Assembly: GCF_000193495.2 (NCBI RefSeq) | Contig: NZ_AP023410.1 | Coordinates: 496,001-560,000, forward strand | Source of the DNA: Acetobacter aceti NBRC 14818 | GTDB lineage: Bacteria > Pseudomonadota > Alphaproteobacteria > Acetobacterales > Acetobacteraceae | Reading direction: 5' to 3' | Length of the DNA stretch: 64,000 nucleotides | Shown: positions 41,903-51,385 of the stretch, one piece after another | Numbering within the stretch: the stretch's first letter is position 1 | Layout of the letters: every line of letters begins with the position of its first letter | Program-made: the position numbers and the translations under genes | The notes under the pieces: model-generated | The model's database searches: none | What the model saw: the letters and a program-made list of their open reading frames with translations, nothing else | What the model was told of the DNA's origin: nothing

Positions 41903-44900
41903 TCAATTGCTGTGAGCTATCGCTTCATTCCGAAAGCGTCGGTAAGTGTGGATATAGGCCTCAGCAACCTTTTCAATGCCATATCGTGCGCCACAGCGTA
42001 ATGCAGCTTCCGAAAATGCGGCACGAACGCCGTTATTCATCATCTTTCTGACCGCCTTCACGATAGAAGCCTGAAAAACTTCATCATCAGTCTCCAGCGA
42101 CAACAGTAGACCTGCCCGATTATTATCGTCATCCGTCATCATTGACCGAACAAAGCCAACATCTGTCGCAATGGCGGGCGTACCAACCTGAAGTGCCTGG
42201 ATCAATGTGAGAGGAAAAGATTCACCAGGGAATCTCGTAGGTAGCAGCATGCAGTCAGCCAGACGATACAGACCGTTGATGCAGTCCTGATAGCCAAGGA
42301 ATTGTATTTCAGGAACGTCACCATACTGCGCTTCCAGATCCTCCAGCGCCTCTCCGGTTCCACAAAGTAGCAAATGCACCCTTTGTCCACCTTCTGCCTG
42401 ATTGAGCTGGCAGACAGCTTCACAGGCCTGTTTCCAGCCTTTCTCAGGGATGCAGCGGCTGGCTACAGCCAGAACAAAGTCGCCGTCAGTCAGGCCAAGC
42501 TGTGCGCGGGTCATCGGAAATGGTCGATTATCCAGCGCCATACCGTTACCGATAAAAGAGATATCGCCGACAGGCAGCTTTCCCTTCTGATCCCGCAGAT
42601 GCAGAAGGTTCTTTTCCGTCAGATAAATCCAGAGCGTCACAGCCTTTTCCAGACGCCGAATGATATTTCTGGAGAATGACACGCATTCATAGGAACCATG
42701 CAGCGTCACCAGATAGGGCAGCACTGGAAGTGAACTGTCATCAGGGAAAAACAGTAGCTCACAGAAACAGAAATGCGAATGGATCAGGTCAGCGCGCAGG
42801 TCCAGAACATATCGCCATACCCCGACATCTCGCGCGGCATCGGCTGAATAGACAGGGATGGAACGATCCAGAAGTGCCTGTATCTGAGGGTCTTCACCCG
42901 TATGCTCATATACCAGAAACGAGACCATTATGCCTTGTTTGACAAGAGCGTTGGCAAGCTGGATCGGAAGAATCTCGCCTCCTCCCAGCTTAAAGCCGAG
43001 CACCGCAAAGATAATGTGCTGATCTTCATGCTGACAGGCGAGCACCTGCTCCAGACTGAAAACGCTTTCAAATGGTCCAAGCAGTTGTTCAGCACCCACA
43101 AAGGTAAAAGTCGATTTCAGAGCATCAGCAAAGCGCGCTACATGCTCATCGTCCACACCCCATTTGCGGCGAAGATATTCTATGAGTTCCTGATGCTCGC
43201 GATAGAAGCGCTCCGTTTTGAAGCTGTTTACTGATGTGTTTTTTTCATGCTGCCTAAAATGTGCAATCGCATCCGGAGAATAAACGATCTGCCCGCCTGC
43301 CGCCCACTCCGCATAAAGATACCAGTCGCCCAGAACATGGAACTGCTGCGCCTTTTCCCAGACCTCAAGCCGAACGTCATGACGACGGATCAGACACCCT
43401 CCGACATTGGCAATAACATTTGATACAGCAAAGGCATTGGTAAACCACCACCCAGCCGGTTTCACCAACGTCTCATTCCAGATGCCGGGCTGGGCACGCT
43501 CTCTGTAACCATCCAGACCGTCCTGAAAATTTCCATGGCGATCACAGTACTGGATACGACCAAACGCTATCTGGACACTGGGATCAACAAAGTGTCGTAC
43601 CAGTTTTTCTACGAAATTTTCATCTGCGAAATCATCACTCTCACAAATCCAGATGATCTCTCCCTGTGCCGCATCCACTCCTTTACGCCACTGCCGAAAT
43701 ACATTCCCCGAGTTTGTTTCATTGGAAAAAATCTTTATTCTTTCCGGATATTGCTCTTTGAATTTCTCCGCAATTTCAAGACTTCCATCCTGCGAATGAT
43801 CATCAAGGAAGATAATTTCTATATTTTCATAGGTTTGATTGATGATGGACTCAAACCGCTGCTGAAGAAATTCCGCATGATTGTAGTTGGGAATAATCGC
43901 GCTGACCAAAGGTCTGTAAGGTATGGTCTTCAGGCGCTGTTCGTACGGCAATGCAGGACGACCTTCACTCCGACCATGCAAAACCCAGTGCCACAGCGGG
44001 TTCATGCCAGCCTGTATGACGTCCGGATATCTGTTTCTGTAATAGTTGGTATCAAAGCTCTCACAGGGATTTAAACCTGCGTCATAACCTGTGGTCAGAT
44101 AATGTGCGGCAGCAGTAATATTATCCAGATTTTCTTCCGGTATACCTGCCTGTTTGCTGTAATAAGAAACATCAAAAACAGGCGCAATATCAGCCGCAAT
44201 CATACGCTCTGTTTCGTTGAGGGCATATTCAGTTCGATGATTGCTTCCATCCGTTTCTCCCGTTGAGTCATCCCGGCCCTGCACGACAACCGGCTGGCTG
44301 GTGCTGGCGCGGTGACGGACACGCCGCACAGCAGCCCTTACAAGAGGCATTTTTCCCATTAAATAGCGGGCAGGTTTTGTCATCCGCCATGCAGTGCTGT
44401 TCTCAACCGCCTTATACCGATGCTCCGTACCCACAAGCTTTTCTGTTAAATCAAGCTTTTCCTCTGATAGTAACGCAATTGTCTGGTCACGCTCATTACA
44501 ACGAGCGGCGAGAAGGTTGGCATTGTAACACTGCGTAGCAAGATCTGTCGTGAGGACAGCATTCTTTTCACGTTCTTCGAAAAGTCTGCGCGCCAGATCT
44601 ATGACCTTCACCTTTTCCCTGTCCAGCTCAGTTTCCAGTCTCACAGAACTATATTTCTTATTCGACATGTCCTGAAAAGCGTCGCTTTCTGTCACATGGT
44701 TTATGCAGACACCGCGTACAGCCATGGGAAGGTCTGCTCTGGACGCAATCGCGATCAGATACATTGGTTCGGGAACGTCTTCAAACCGGGCAATATCACC
44801 TTCAGCCAGCGAAAAACTGATATCCCGGCTTACTGCGTCGGGAAAGTCTATGACTGTCCCGAACATGTTTCTCTGACCACCGAAAACAACATTAGTGAAA

Positions 44901-45403
44901 TACTTCCGCATGAGTTGTTGAAACTCATGACTGAAAAGCTCTTTTACATGAAATTCGTTGGAATAACCCGTTAGCATCGAATAACGATATTTATCGGGAC
45001 TGGAAATGATCACCACGCCAGATGGTTTCAGGACCCGAACAAATTCCTCAAGCATTTTTTCATGGTCAGCAATATGCTCAATCGTCTCGAAACTAACGAT
45101 GAAATCAATGCTGGCAGAAGGCAGGGGCAAAGCGCACACATCACCCGTCAGAAATTTTACACGCTCATTCCCGTATTTACGCTGGGCATGTTCCGCAGCG
45201 TCACAGGACACATCCACCCCGACAACCGTTCCCGCCTTTGCACCAAGCAGCGCGCTGCCGTAACCCTCTCCCGACGCCACATCAAGAACGGCAGACCCCT
45301 CACTGATAATCTCACGCGCAAAGAGATAGCGGTGCATGTGCTCAAGCGCGGTTTCTCCGCGCATGCCAGGCATGAACCGTTCACCAGTGGCATCCAACGT
45401 CAT
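41903..45403 (-). CDS. Three-domain methyltransferase-GT2-GT4 glycan protein
   Basis: 1166 residues. Residues 1-230 are a class I SAM methyltransferase (VLDVASGEGYGSALL at 39-53; GVVIISSPD). A coiled linker (255-360) is followed by a paired ~50-residue repeat with YYRNRYPDVIQAGMNP-type signature (405-490), seen in rhamnan and O-antigen transferases. A GT2 domain begins near 498 (LVSAIIPNYNHAEFL; WICESDDFADENF). A GT4/GT-B domain occupies about 800-1166 (LGGGEILPIQLANAL; LHLLLCGTG; FPLTLIQALQVGTPAI). GAGGAAC precedes the start. It likely builds and methyl-caps a surface polysaccharide; substrates are unknown. Confidence 0.85.
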   Translation of the reverse strand: MTLDATGERFMPGMRGETALEHMHRYLFAREIISEGSAVLDVASGEGYGSALLGAKAGTVVGVDVSCDAAEHAQRKYGNERVKFLTGDVCALPLPSASIDFIVSFETIEHIADHEKMLEEFVRVLKPSGVVIISSPDKYRYSMLTGYSNEFHVKELFSHEFQQLMRKYFTNVVFGGQRNMFGTVIDFPDAVSRDISFSLAEGDIARFEDVPEPMYLIAIASRADLPMAVRGVCINHVTESDAFQDMSNKKYSSVRLETELDREKVKVIDLARRLFEEREKNAVLTTDLATQCYNANLLAARCNERDQTIALLSEEKLDLTEKLVGTEHRYKAVENSTAWRMTKPARYLMGKMPLVRAAVRRVRHRASTSQPVVVQGRDDSTGETDGSNHRTEYALNETERMIAADIAPVFDVSYYSKQAGIPEENLDNITAAAHYLTTGYDAGLNPCESFDTNYYRNRYPDVIQAGMNPLWHWVLHGRSEGRPALPYEQRLKTIPYRPLVSAIIPNYNHAEFLQQRFESIINQTYENIEIIFLDDHSQDGSLEIAEKFKEQYPERIKIFSNETNSGNVFRQWRKGVDAAQGEIIWICESDDFADENFVEKLVRHFVDPSVQIAFGRIQYCDRHGNFQDGLDGYRERAQPGIWNETLVKPAGWWFTNAFAVSNVIANVGGCLIRRHDVRLEVWEKAQQFHVLGDWYLYAEWAAGGQIVYSPDAIAHFRQHEKNTSVNSFKTERFYREHQELIEYLRRKWGVDDEHVARFADALKSTFTFVGAEQLLGPFESVFSLEQVLACQHEDQHIIFAVLGFKLGGGEILPIQLANALVKQGIMVSFLVYEHTGEDPQIQALLDRSIPVYSADAARDVGVWRYVLDLRADLIHSHFCFCELLFFPDDSSLPVLPYLVTLHGSYECVSFSRNIIRRLEKAVTLWIYLTEKNLLHLRDQKGKLPVGDISFIGNGMALDNRPFPMTRAQLGLTDGDFVLAVASRCIPEKGWKQACEAVCQLNQAEGGQRVHLLLCGTGEALEDLEAQYGDVPEIQFLGYQDCINGLYRLADCMLLPTRFPGESFPLTLIQALQVGTPAIATDVGFVRSMMTDDDNNRAGLLLSLETDDEVFQASIVKAVRKMMNNGVRAAFSEAALRCGARYGIEKVAEAYIHTYRRFRNEAIAHSN

Positions 45404-45758
45404 GGTAGTTCCTCAGCACCGAATATCTGCCGGTAGAGGCATCGGCCTCAATTATATTATCTCGGTGTTTGTTAGGAGACGGATGAAAAAGCGTCAAGCG
45501 AGTGGACTGATCATAAATTGACGCAATAAAAAGAAAACTTCTATAAAACAGCTTGTAAAATACCGCTTTTGATACAGCCCGCTATCAATCCTCGTATTGT
45601 TCGTGTGGGATGGCGGTCCGGCCAGAACTGAAATATGATGTCGTCGTGCGGTAGAGGACATTCCAGTCTGATTATCCGGTCAGGGCACTACGCCATGACA
45701 TATTAAGAACTCCCTTCCCCCCTAGCGTTAACCCAATGGGATACGGCATACCTTACTG
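45404..45758. other. Intergenic region upstream of gltX
   Basis: 355 bases without an identifiable gene. It is AT-rich at the fusion-gene side and contains the promoter candidate listed at 45518. I see no RNA gene. Confidence 0.6.
45518..45547 (+). promoter_or_regulatory. Candidate sigma-70 promoter for gltX
   Basis: TTGACG (45518-45523), an 18-base AT-rich spacer and TATAAA (45542-45547). It reads toward gltX, about 210 bases upstream, implying a long leader; its use is not proven. Confidence 0.35.
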
Positions 45759-47087
45759 ATGAAACTTCGTTTTGCTCCCAGCCCGACAGGCATGCTCCAT
45801 GTCGGCAACGCACGCCAGGCCATTGCCAACGCACTCTTTGCCCGCAAGCATAACGCGACTTTTCAACTGCGGATTGATGATACGGATATCGGTCGGTCTC
45901 AGGAAATCTATGTCGCCGGCATCAAGACCGATCTCGAGTGGCTTGGAATTTCGTGGGATGAAACCTTTCGTCAGACAGAGTGTCTGGATCGCTACAACCG
46001 GGCCATTGAAGCCCTGAAGGCATCCGGTCGCCTGTATCCCTGCTTTGAGAGCGAGCAGGAACTCGCTGCCAAGCGGGAAATGCGGATCAGATTACGCAAG
46101 CCGCCACTTTATGACCGCGCCATGCTCAAGTTGACGGCGGCGCAGCGTGCTCAGGCGGAAGCCAATGGCAAGGTTCCCTACTGGCGGTTCAAGCTGACTG
46201 ACGCCAGCAAGGGCTGGAAAGACCTCGTAATGGGCAACTGTTCCGTCAAGCTGACCACTGTCTCGGATCCGGTGCTTGTCCGTGCTGATGGCACGATCCT
46301 CTACACGCTGGCATCCATTGTGGATGACCTGGAAACGGGTGTGACCCATATCATCCGTGGGGAAGATCATATCACGAATACTGGCGTCCAGCTTGATATA
46401 GCGGAAGCGCTCGGAGCCAAGCCGGACCGCTTTACATTCGCGCATCTTCCGCTTCTGCTGGATGAAGGCGGTGGAAAGCTGTCCAAACGCTTTGATTCCA
46501 TGTCCATCAAAACACTGCGCCGCGACGGTATCGAAGCCGAGGCGATGACGACCTATCTCGCCAGTCTGGGCAGCTCCAAATCTCCTGAACCAATGAGTTT
46601 TGATGCCCTTGCTCAGGATTACGATCTGTCATGCATCTCGAAATCTGCTGCACGTTTCGACATGAAGCAGTTGCTCGGCCTCAACAGACGCATCCTCGCC
46701 GCTGCCGAGTTTCAGGATGTGCGCAAGCGTTTGCCGGAAGGCGCCACGGAGCAGTTCTGGTTGGCTATTCGAGGCAACATTGAATTGCTCACAGAGTGCC
46801 ATCACTGGTGGCATGTAACGCACGGAGACATCACTCCTCCTGCGCAGCCGGAAGAGCTGGACTATCTCAGTCAGGCAGCCGACCTGCTCCCGGAAGAACC
46901 GTGGTCGGAAGAAACGTGGTCCACATGGACAAAGGCAATTACTGAAGCAACAGGTCGTAAAGGCAAGGCTTTGTTTCGTCCCCTGAGACTGGCTCTTACG
47001 GGTGAGGAGCATGGCCCTGAATTGAAAATGCTTCTGCCGCTAATTGGCCGGCAACGCTCCTTGGCCAGACTTGCTCTGACTGTTTAA
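45759..47087 (+). CDS. gltX: Glutamate--tRNA ligase (GltX)
   Basis: 442 residues of class I aaRS type. The HIGH motif is HVGN (14-17 in RFAPSPTGMLHVGN), and the KMSKS-type loop is KLSKR (240-244). The catalytic core matches GluRS. The C-terminal anticodon-binding region is compact. Many alphaproteobacteria carry two GluRS paralogues with different tRNA(Glu/Gln) specificities; this may be one of them. A good terminator follows at 47100. Confidence 0.92.
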   Translation: MKLRFAPSPTGMLHVGNARQAIANALFARKHNATFQLRIDDTDIGRSQEIYVAGIKTDLEWLGISWDETFRQTECLDRYNRAIEALKASGRLYPCFESEQELAAKREMRIRLRKPPLYDRAMLKLTAAQRAQAEANGKVPYWRFKLTDASKGWKDLVMGNCSVKLTTVSDPVLVRADGTILYTLASIVDDLETGVTHIIRGEDHITNTGVQLDIAEALGAKPDRFTFAHLPLLLDEGGGKLSKRFDSMSIKTLRRDGIEAEAMTTYLASLGSSKSPEPMSFDALAQDYDLSCISKSAARFDMKQLLGLNRRILAAAEFQDVRKRLPEGATEQFWLAIRGNIELLTECHHWWHVTHGDITPPAQPEELDYLSQAADLLPEEPWSEETWSTWTKAITEATGRKGKALFRPLRLALTGEEHGPELKMLLPLIGRQRSLARLALTV

Positions 47088-47099
47088 TATTTATTCAAG

Positions 47100-47143
47100 G
47101 CATCTATTCTTTCTGAATATAACGGATAGAATAGATGCTTTTT
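47100..47143 (+). terminator. Rho-independent terminator of gltX
   Basis: GCATCTATTCT (47100-47110) pairs with AGAATAGATGC (47128-47138), followed by TTTTT. Confidence 0.8.
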
Positions 47144-47294
47144 CTGATAGTGACTCTGGAAGAAACGGAATCTGGGTCACCGAAATACAAGCGTCTTGTA
47201 TCGTATCAATGCGACCGTAGTCGAATAGCAGTAGGCCTACAGTCTTTTCAATATTAGATAAACACCCTTCGATGCATTCTACTGTGCATAAAAT

Positions 47295-49043
47295 TTAGCT
47301 ATGCGCGCTACTTGCTATGGTATTTTTGACTTCAGTATAGGTTGCCCCATTCTGTAACAGTGTCATAGCAGCCTCAAGTTCAGCATCGGTAGGCGCACGC
47401 ACAAAGCTGGTCATATAAAATTGTGTAATCATGGACTGCGCCTCCACTCCATGGGAGAGTGTCGCAATAAAGGTTGCATAAGTTGTACCGTTGGACATCG
47501 TATCCTGCCAAGCACTGATCTGGGCAGCAGATGGCGTTATATCCAGAATTTTCTGATATGCGTTCGTGATCATGCCCTGCGCCTCGATCCCATGGCTGAT
47601 GGTCTTGACCATAATCTGGTAAGTTCCACCGGAAGCAAGATAAGACGCCCATGCATCGATCTGGGCTGAAGAGGCAACAACTCCCGACTTGTCGAGATAT
47701 GTAGAGGCAATGACCTGGCGGGCCTGCTGTCCTTCAGACACACCATTCACAAGATCACGGTAGGAAGCCCCTTGTGCAAAATAATCCTCCCATGAGCTTA
47801 TCTCGACTGTTGATGGGGTTACGCCGATCTTCTGCTCATAAACTGCCGCTACAGCAGCATTCGCTTCACTGCCATGCGATACTCCATTAACAAGGGCAGT
47901 ATAATTTGCGCCATTTATAAAAAAATTCTCCCACGCTGAAATCGCGCCACTACTTGGGGTGATACCAATTTTCTGCTGGTAGACATTCGTAATAATTGAC
48001 TGTGCTTCTATGCCGGAAGAAACAGAGGAAACGAGAGTATTGTATGTCCCTCCATTCTCCAATTCATTCTCCCACGCACTGATTTCATTCGCACCAGGCG
48101 TATAATTCAGCTTGCTGGAATAAACGGAAGAAATGATGGATTGCGCCTCAATCCCGTGGGTGACGCTCTGCAAAGCTGTGGTCAACGTGACACCTTCTCC
48201 TGTCATGGCGTTTTCCCACGACGAAACCTGAGGATCGCTAGCCGTAAGGGTGAGGCCAAGCTTGTCAGAATAAAGGGAAATAATCGCATCAGTCGTTTGA
48301 TCGCTGCTGATTATATCGTTTTTGAGGCTCCCAAGCGTATCTTGTTTGGCTAGAAGAGCCTGACCTTGGGTTATGATACTATTTGATGCCTGCTCGCCGG
48401 TGTAATCAACAAAATACGAACTCAGTGTCTGGTAGGCTTCACTGCTATAAGCCAACGTGGATACAAGCCCAGAATAATTTGAGTACATGAATCCTTCAGA
48501 GCCCAAAGGAGAAAGGGTTATCTGGGAAGCATAAGTCGTCAGTTCTGCCGAGGTCGGATCACGACCAAGCACTGACTGAAAAACCCAAGAGATACTTTGA
48601 TTAGTCAGAGCACTTTGATCGTTAGTTACAAAGAAAGGCGTCGTTGGTGACAGCGAAGATGACCATACAAAATTAGTATCATTGATTGTGTCAGCAGCAG
48701 CGGTTGATGAAGTCACCAGCATCGCTGACTGCGCACTAAGAAACTGTATTGCGCCAGTCGAGGATGAGTTTGCAGCGGCAGAGGATGTACCTGAGCTGAC
48801 TGCACTCGATGTCGTGCCGGAAGACGACAGTACATCTGCCGCATTACTGACTACACCGCCCGTCTGAGTATAGTCAGGGGAGGAAAGACTGCCTGAAGTA
48901 GTTGTATCAGTTGATGTTGAACCTGCATAACCGGCAGCAAGAGCATCCGTTGTGGATGATGTCGAGACCGTACCCGCAATAACCTGATCATTGGTTGAGT
49001 CACCAGTTGTGCTGCTCGACAGCAGCAGGGAGGTATCGGTCAT
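47295..49043 (-). CDS. DUF4214 repeat protein, Ser/Thr-rich
   Basis: 582 residues. The first 130 are dominated by Ser, Thr, Ala and Gly with no typical signal peptide. A DUF4214-like segment (QSISWVFQSVLGRDPTSAEL) follows near residue 170. From residue 273 to the end come seven units of 47 residues (first 48, last partial), each with a Trp-containing helix and a HGIEAQ-type turn. The protein is acidic and without internal Cys. Such proteins are often surface or secreted; the lack of a signal suggests type I secretion or another route. No export genes are adjacent. Base composition is more AT-rich than its neighbours. Confidence 0.72.
   Translation of the reverse strand: MTDTSLLLSSSTTGDSTNDQVIAGTVSTSSTTDALAAGYAGSTSTDTTTSGSLSSPDYTQTGGVVSNAADVLSSSGTTSSAVSSGTSSAAANSSSTGAIQFLSAQSAMLVTSSTAAADTINDTNFVWSSSLSPTTPFFVTNDQSALTNQSISWVFQSVLGRDPTSAELTTYASQITLSPLGSEGFMYSNYSGLVSTLAYSSEAYQTLSSYFVDYTGEQASNSIITQGQALLAKQDTLGSLKNDIISSDQTTDAIISLYSDKLGLTLTASDPQVSSWENAMTGEGVTLTTALQSVTHGIEAQSIISSVYSSKLNYTPGANEISAWENELENGGTYNTLVSSVSSGIEAQSIITNVYQQKIGITPSSGAISAWENFFINGANYTALVNGVSHGSEANAAVAAVYEQKIGVTPSTVEISSWEDYFAQGASYRDLVNGVSEGQQARQVIASTYLDKSGVVASSAQIDAWASYLASGGTYQIMVKTISHGIEAQGMITNAYQKILDITPSAAQISAWQDTMSNGTTYATFIATLSHGVEAQSMITQFYMTSFVRAPTDAELEAAMTLLQNGATYTEVKNTIASSAHS
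47298..48227 (-). repeat. Seven tandem units of about 141 bases in the DUF4214 gene
   Basis: Each unit encodes about 47 residues beginning ISxWE(D/N)xxxxG and ending in x-Q-K-x-G-(I/V)-x-P/A-S. The units differ in sequence (for instance ISAWENFFINGA, IDAWASYLASGG), so the array is old and not subject to recent expansion. Confidence 0.85.
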
Positions 49044-49332
49044 TCCCAGCCTGTTCTTTGTATAATGCCGGAATTTTTATTGCGCTAACGGCTTCCGGAT
49101 TACGTTTAACGATTTATTATCGATACAAAAGAACTTATTAACTAGTCAACAAAACAATTGTATAATTTTTTATAATTCAATCATTTATTGTAAATTGTGT
49201 ACATTCCACAACACTAATTACTCTCCGTTTCTCATATTTTATAAAAATATTTAAATGATTATTTTTTTATTTCAGAAAAGACTCATTCTCAACGCGATAA
49301 TTGATATATTTTTCAATTATTTAAGTAGGAAA

Positions 49333-49788
49333 TTATGGACGCCCGGAACGGTGATAGGGATGCCCGGCCGCGATAGCGCGCGCTCTGTAAATCTGTTCCA
49401 CCAGCATGATACGGACCAGCATATGCGGCCAGGTCAGACTTCCCAGAGAGATCGTTGCATCGGCACGCGACACCACGGCTGCATCAAGACCTTCCGCTCC
49501 ACCGATAATGAAACAGATATCGCGCCCGGTCTCGAGCCATTCGCCCAGTTTTTGCGAAAACACTTCGCTCGACATGAGCTTTCCTGCCAGATCGAGCACC
49601 ACCACAAATGCACGGTTAGAGAGGGCGGATAAAATCGTCTCCCCTTCCCGGCGCTTGATTTCCGCCGGGCTCCCCTTTCCATCAGGCAGTTCTGTAATTG
49701 TGAGTGACGGATTCAGGCGTTTGACGTAACGCTCCACAAGCGCCCGCTCATGACTATCCTTCATCCGCCCTACAGCAATCAGGCGCAT
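49333..49788 (-). CDS. rlmH: 23S rRNA (pseudouridine1915-N3)-methyltransferase RlmH
   Basis: 151 residues. RlmH hallmarks: MRLIAVGRMKDSHERALVERYVKRL at the start, FVVVLDLAGKLMSSEVFSQKL, CFIIGGAEGLDAAVVSRAD and a C-terminal LSLGSLTWPHMLVRIMLVEQIYRA (SAM-binding trefoil knot). It methylates m3-Psi1915 in helix 69 of 23S rRNA. It follows upp after 18 bases and ends an operon of msrB, upp and rlmH. Confidence 0.95.
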   Translation of the reverse strand: MRLIAVGRMKDSHERALVERYVKRLNPSLTITELPDGKGSPAEIKRREGETILSALSNRAFVVVLDLAGKLMSSEVFSQKLGEWLETGRDICFIIGGAEGLDAAVVSRADATISLGSLTWPHMLVRIMLVEQIYRARAIAAGHPYHRSGRP

Positions 49789-49806
49789 TTCAAAAAAGCC
49801 CCCTGA

Positions 49807-50466
49807 TTACTTCGTCCCGAACAGCCGGTCTCCCGCGTCACCCAGTCCCGGACAGATATAACCGTGATCATCCAGTTCACGGTCAATCGAACATGTGATG
49901 ATCCGCACGTCAGGATGAGCTTTCTGAAGGCAGGCGATGCCTTGAGGGACAGCAAGCAGGCAGACGAAAATAATCGAAGAGCATCCAGCGTTTTTAAGGC
50001 GATCAATTGCCGCAACCGCGCTGTGCCCCGTCGCCAGCATCGGATCGACGGCAATGCAGATACGTTCACCGATATCGTCCGGCAACTTCATGTAATATTC
50101 AACAGCTTCCAGGGTTTCGGGGTCCCTGTACAAACCAATATGCCCGACACGCGCTGACGGAATCAGATCAAGCATGCCATCGAGAATACCATTTCCCGCT
50201 CGCAGGATCGAGACGAAACAGAGCTTCTTGCCCGAGAGTTCCTCGCCTTCCATCGTCTCCTGTGGCGTCTCGATGGTCACAGGTTCAAGCTTGAGATCTT
50301 GGGTCGCTTCATAGGCGAGCAACAAGCTCAACTCACGCACCAGTCGCCGAAAACCGGCCGTTGATGTCGTGCGGGCTCTCAGATGCGTCAACTTGTGACG
50401 GACAAGAGGGTGACGGACGACAGTAACCATATCAGTCGTCATGTCGGTGTTCTCGGCTGAAGTCAT
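49807..50466 (-). CDS. upp: Uracil phosphoribosyltransferase (Upp)
   Basis: 219 residues from ATG 50466, one base after the msrB stop; an upstream in-frame start at 50523 lies inside msrB. The N-terminal [20 protein letters not shown] is typical of Upp. The uracil-binding region ([15 protein letters not shown]) and the PRPP loop ([19 protein letters not shown]) are clear. It salvages uracil to UMP. Confidence 0.95.
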   Translation of the reverse strand: MTSAENTDMTTDMVTVVRHPLVRHKLTHLRARTTSTAGFRRLVRELSLLLAYEATQDLKLEPVTIETPQETMEGEELSGKKLCFVSILRAGNGILDGMLDLIPSARVGHIGLYRDPETLEAVEYYMKLPDDIGERICIAVDPMLATGHSAVAAIDRLKNAGCSSIIFVCLLAVPQGIACLQKAHPDVRIITCSIDRELDDHGYICPGLGDAGDRLFGTK

Positions 50467-50467
50467 T

Positions 50468-50878
50468 TCAAATAGTACCTGAATTAGCGGAATCTTCGGG
50501 CTGGAAGTCCAGAACCAGACCATTCATGCAATAGCGCAGCCCGGTAGGAGGTGGGCCATCGGGAAAGACATGACCGAGATGGCCTTTGCATTTAGAGCAG
50601 AGCACCTCGTTACGGATCATGCCGTGACTGACATCCTTTCGCTCTTCGATTGCGCCGGGCAGCGCATCGAAAAAGGAAGGCCAGCCGCTACCGCTCTCAT
50701 ACTTGGTGTTCGCCGTAAAAAGAGGATTTCCGCATCCCGCGCAGCGATACACGCCCGGACGTTTTTCGTGGTTAAGCGGGCTTGAGCCCGGTCGCTCTGT
50801 CCCGTGCTCACGCAGAATACGCACCTGATCCGGTGTGAGAGTTCCACAAACGGCTACGGGTGTGGGTTTTTGAACCAT
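50468..50878 (-). CDS. msrB: Peptide-methionine (R)-S-oxide reductase (MsrB)
   Basis: 136 residues from ATG 50878. Two zinc-binding CxxC pairs (CAGCG and CSKCKG), the [11 protein letters not shown] motif, and the catalytic Cys near the end ([12 protein letters not shown]) identify MsrB. It reduces methionine-R-sulfoxide in damaged proteins. Start upstream of MVQKPTPV is possible but unsupported. It is first in the msrB-upp-rlmH operon. Confidence 0.92.
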   Translation of the reverse strand: MVQKPTPVAVCGTLTPDQVRILREHGTERPGSSPLNHEKRPGVYRCAGCGNPLFTANTKYESGSGWPSFFDALPGAIEERKDVSHGMIRNEVLCSKCKGHLGHVFPDGPPPTGLRYCMNGLVLDFQPEDSANSGTI

Positions 50879-51082
50879 TGCCGTGACTTCCCTGAAACCG
50901 CACACATCGGCGGTATGACCGATGTAACGTCATCGTCAGAAAATACATACCCCTCTGTCAAACAGCAGGCAGCAATTTCTGCACGAAATCGTGATGCGAG
51001 AATTATTTTAATCCGCAACTCTCCACGCAGACAGCGTTGAGTCTTCGTCAGCATTTTTATGAAACAAACAGGAGAACTCGAG

Positions 51083-51286
51083 ATGAGTGAGAAAAAACCT
51101 CCCGTATGCGGGACATCAACCTCCAGCAAGTCCACGAATGAAATTCTGGATGACGAAGGCAAAGGCTCCTTCCCAGCGAGTGATGCGCCTTCATCCGGAA
51201 AAATAACCGGGGCCAATGACTGCGTCGATGACGATTCAGATGAGACTGAGGAAAAGAAGGACGAGGATGCTCACAAACATCCCTGA
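51083..51286 (+). CDS. Small acidic hypothetical protein
   Basis: 67 residues from ATG 51083, with AGGAGAA at a good distance. It is highly hydrophilic and acidic, with a Cys near residue 9 and an EGKGSFPASDAPSS motif that resembles a short conserved FPASD pattern seen in small uncharacterised proteins. The tail is a run of Asp, Glu, Lys and His. No function is known. It stands alone upstream of gpmI. Confidence 0.6.
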   Translation: MSEKKPPVCGTSTSSKSTNEILDDEGKGSFPASDAPSSGKITGANDCVDDDSDETEEKKDEDAHKHP

Positions 51287-51385
51287 ACCTTCCCGTTCTC
51301 AGTGGGGATGACTTGGAAGCTGCTGCGTCTGGTGCCATATTTGGAGCACGAATAAAGGCACACATAGAAGAAGGCCTGCGCAACA

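Noticed and set aside
43535..44074. Plus-strand open frames inside the 1166-residue fusion gene
   Set aside because: They are antisense shadows of a gene with clear domains on the other strand.
47298..48227. CRISPR or microsatellite array
   Set aside because: The periodicity is at protein level (47 residues) within one coding frame; the DNA units are too divergent to be CRISPR repeats.
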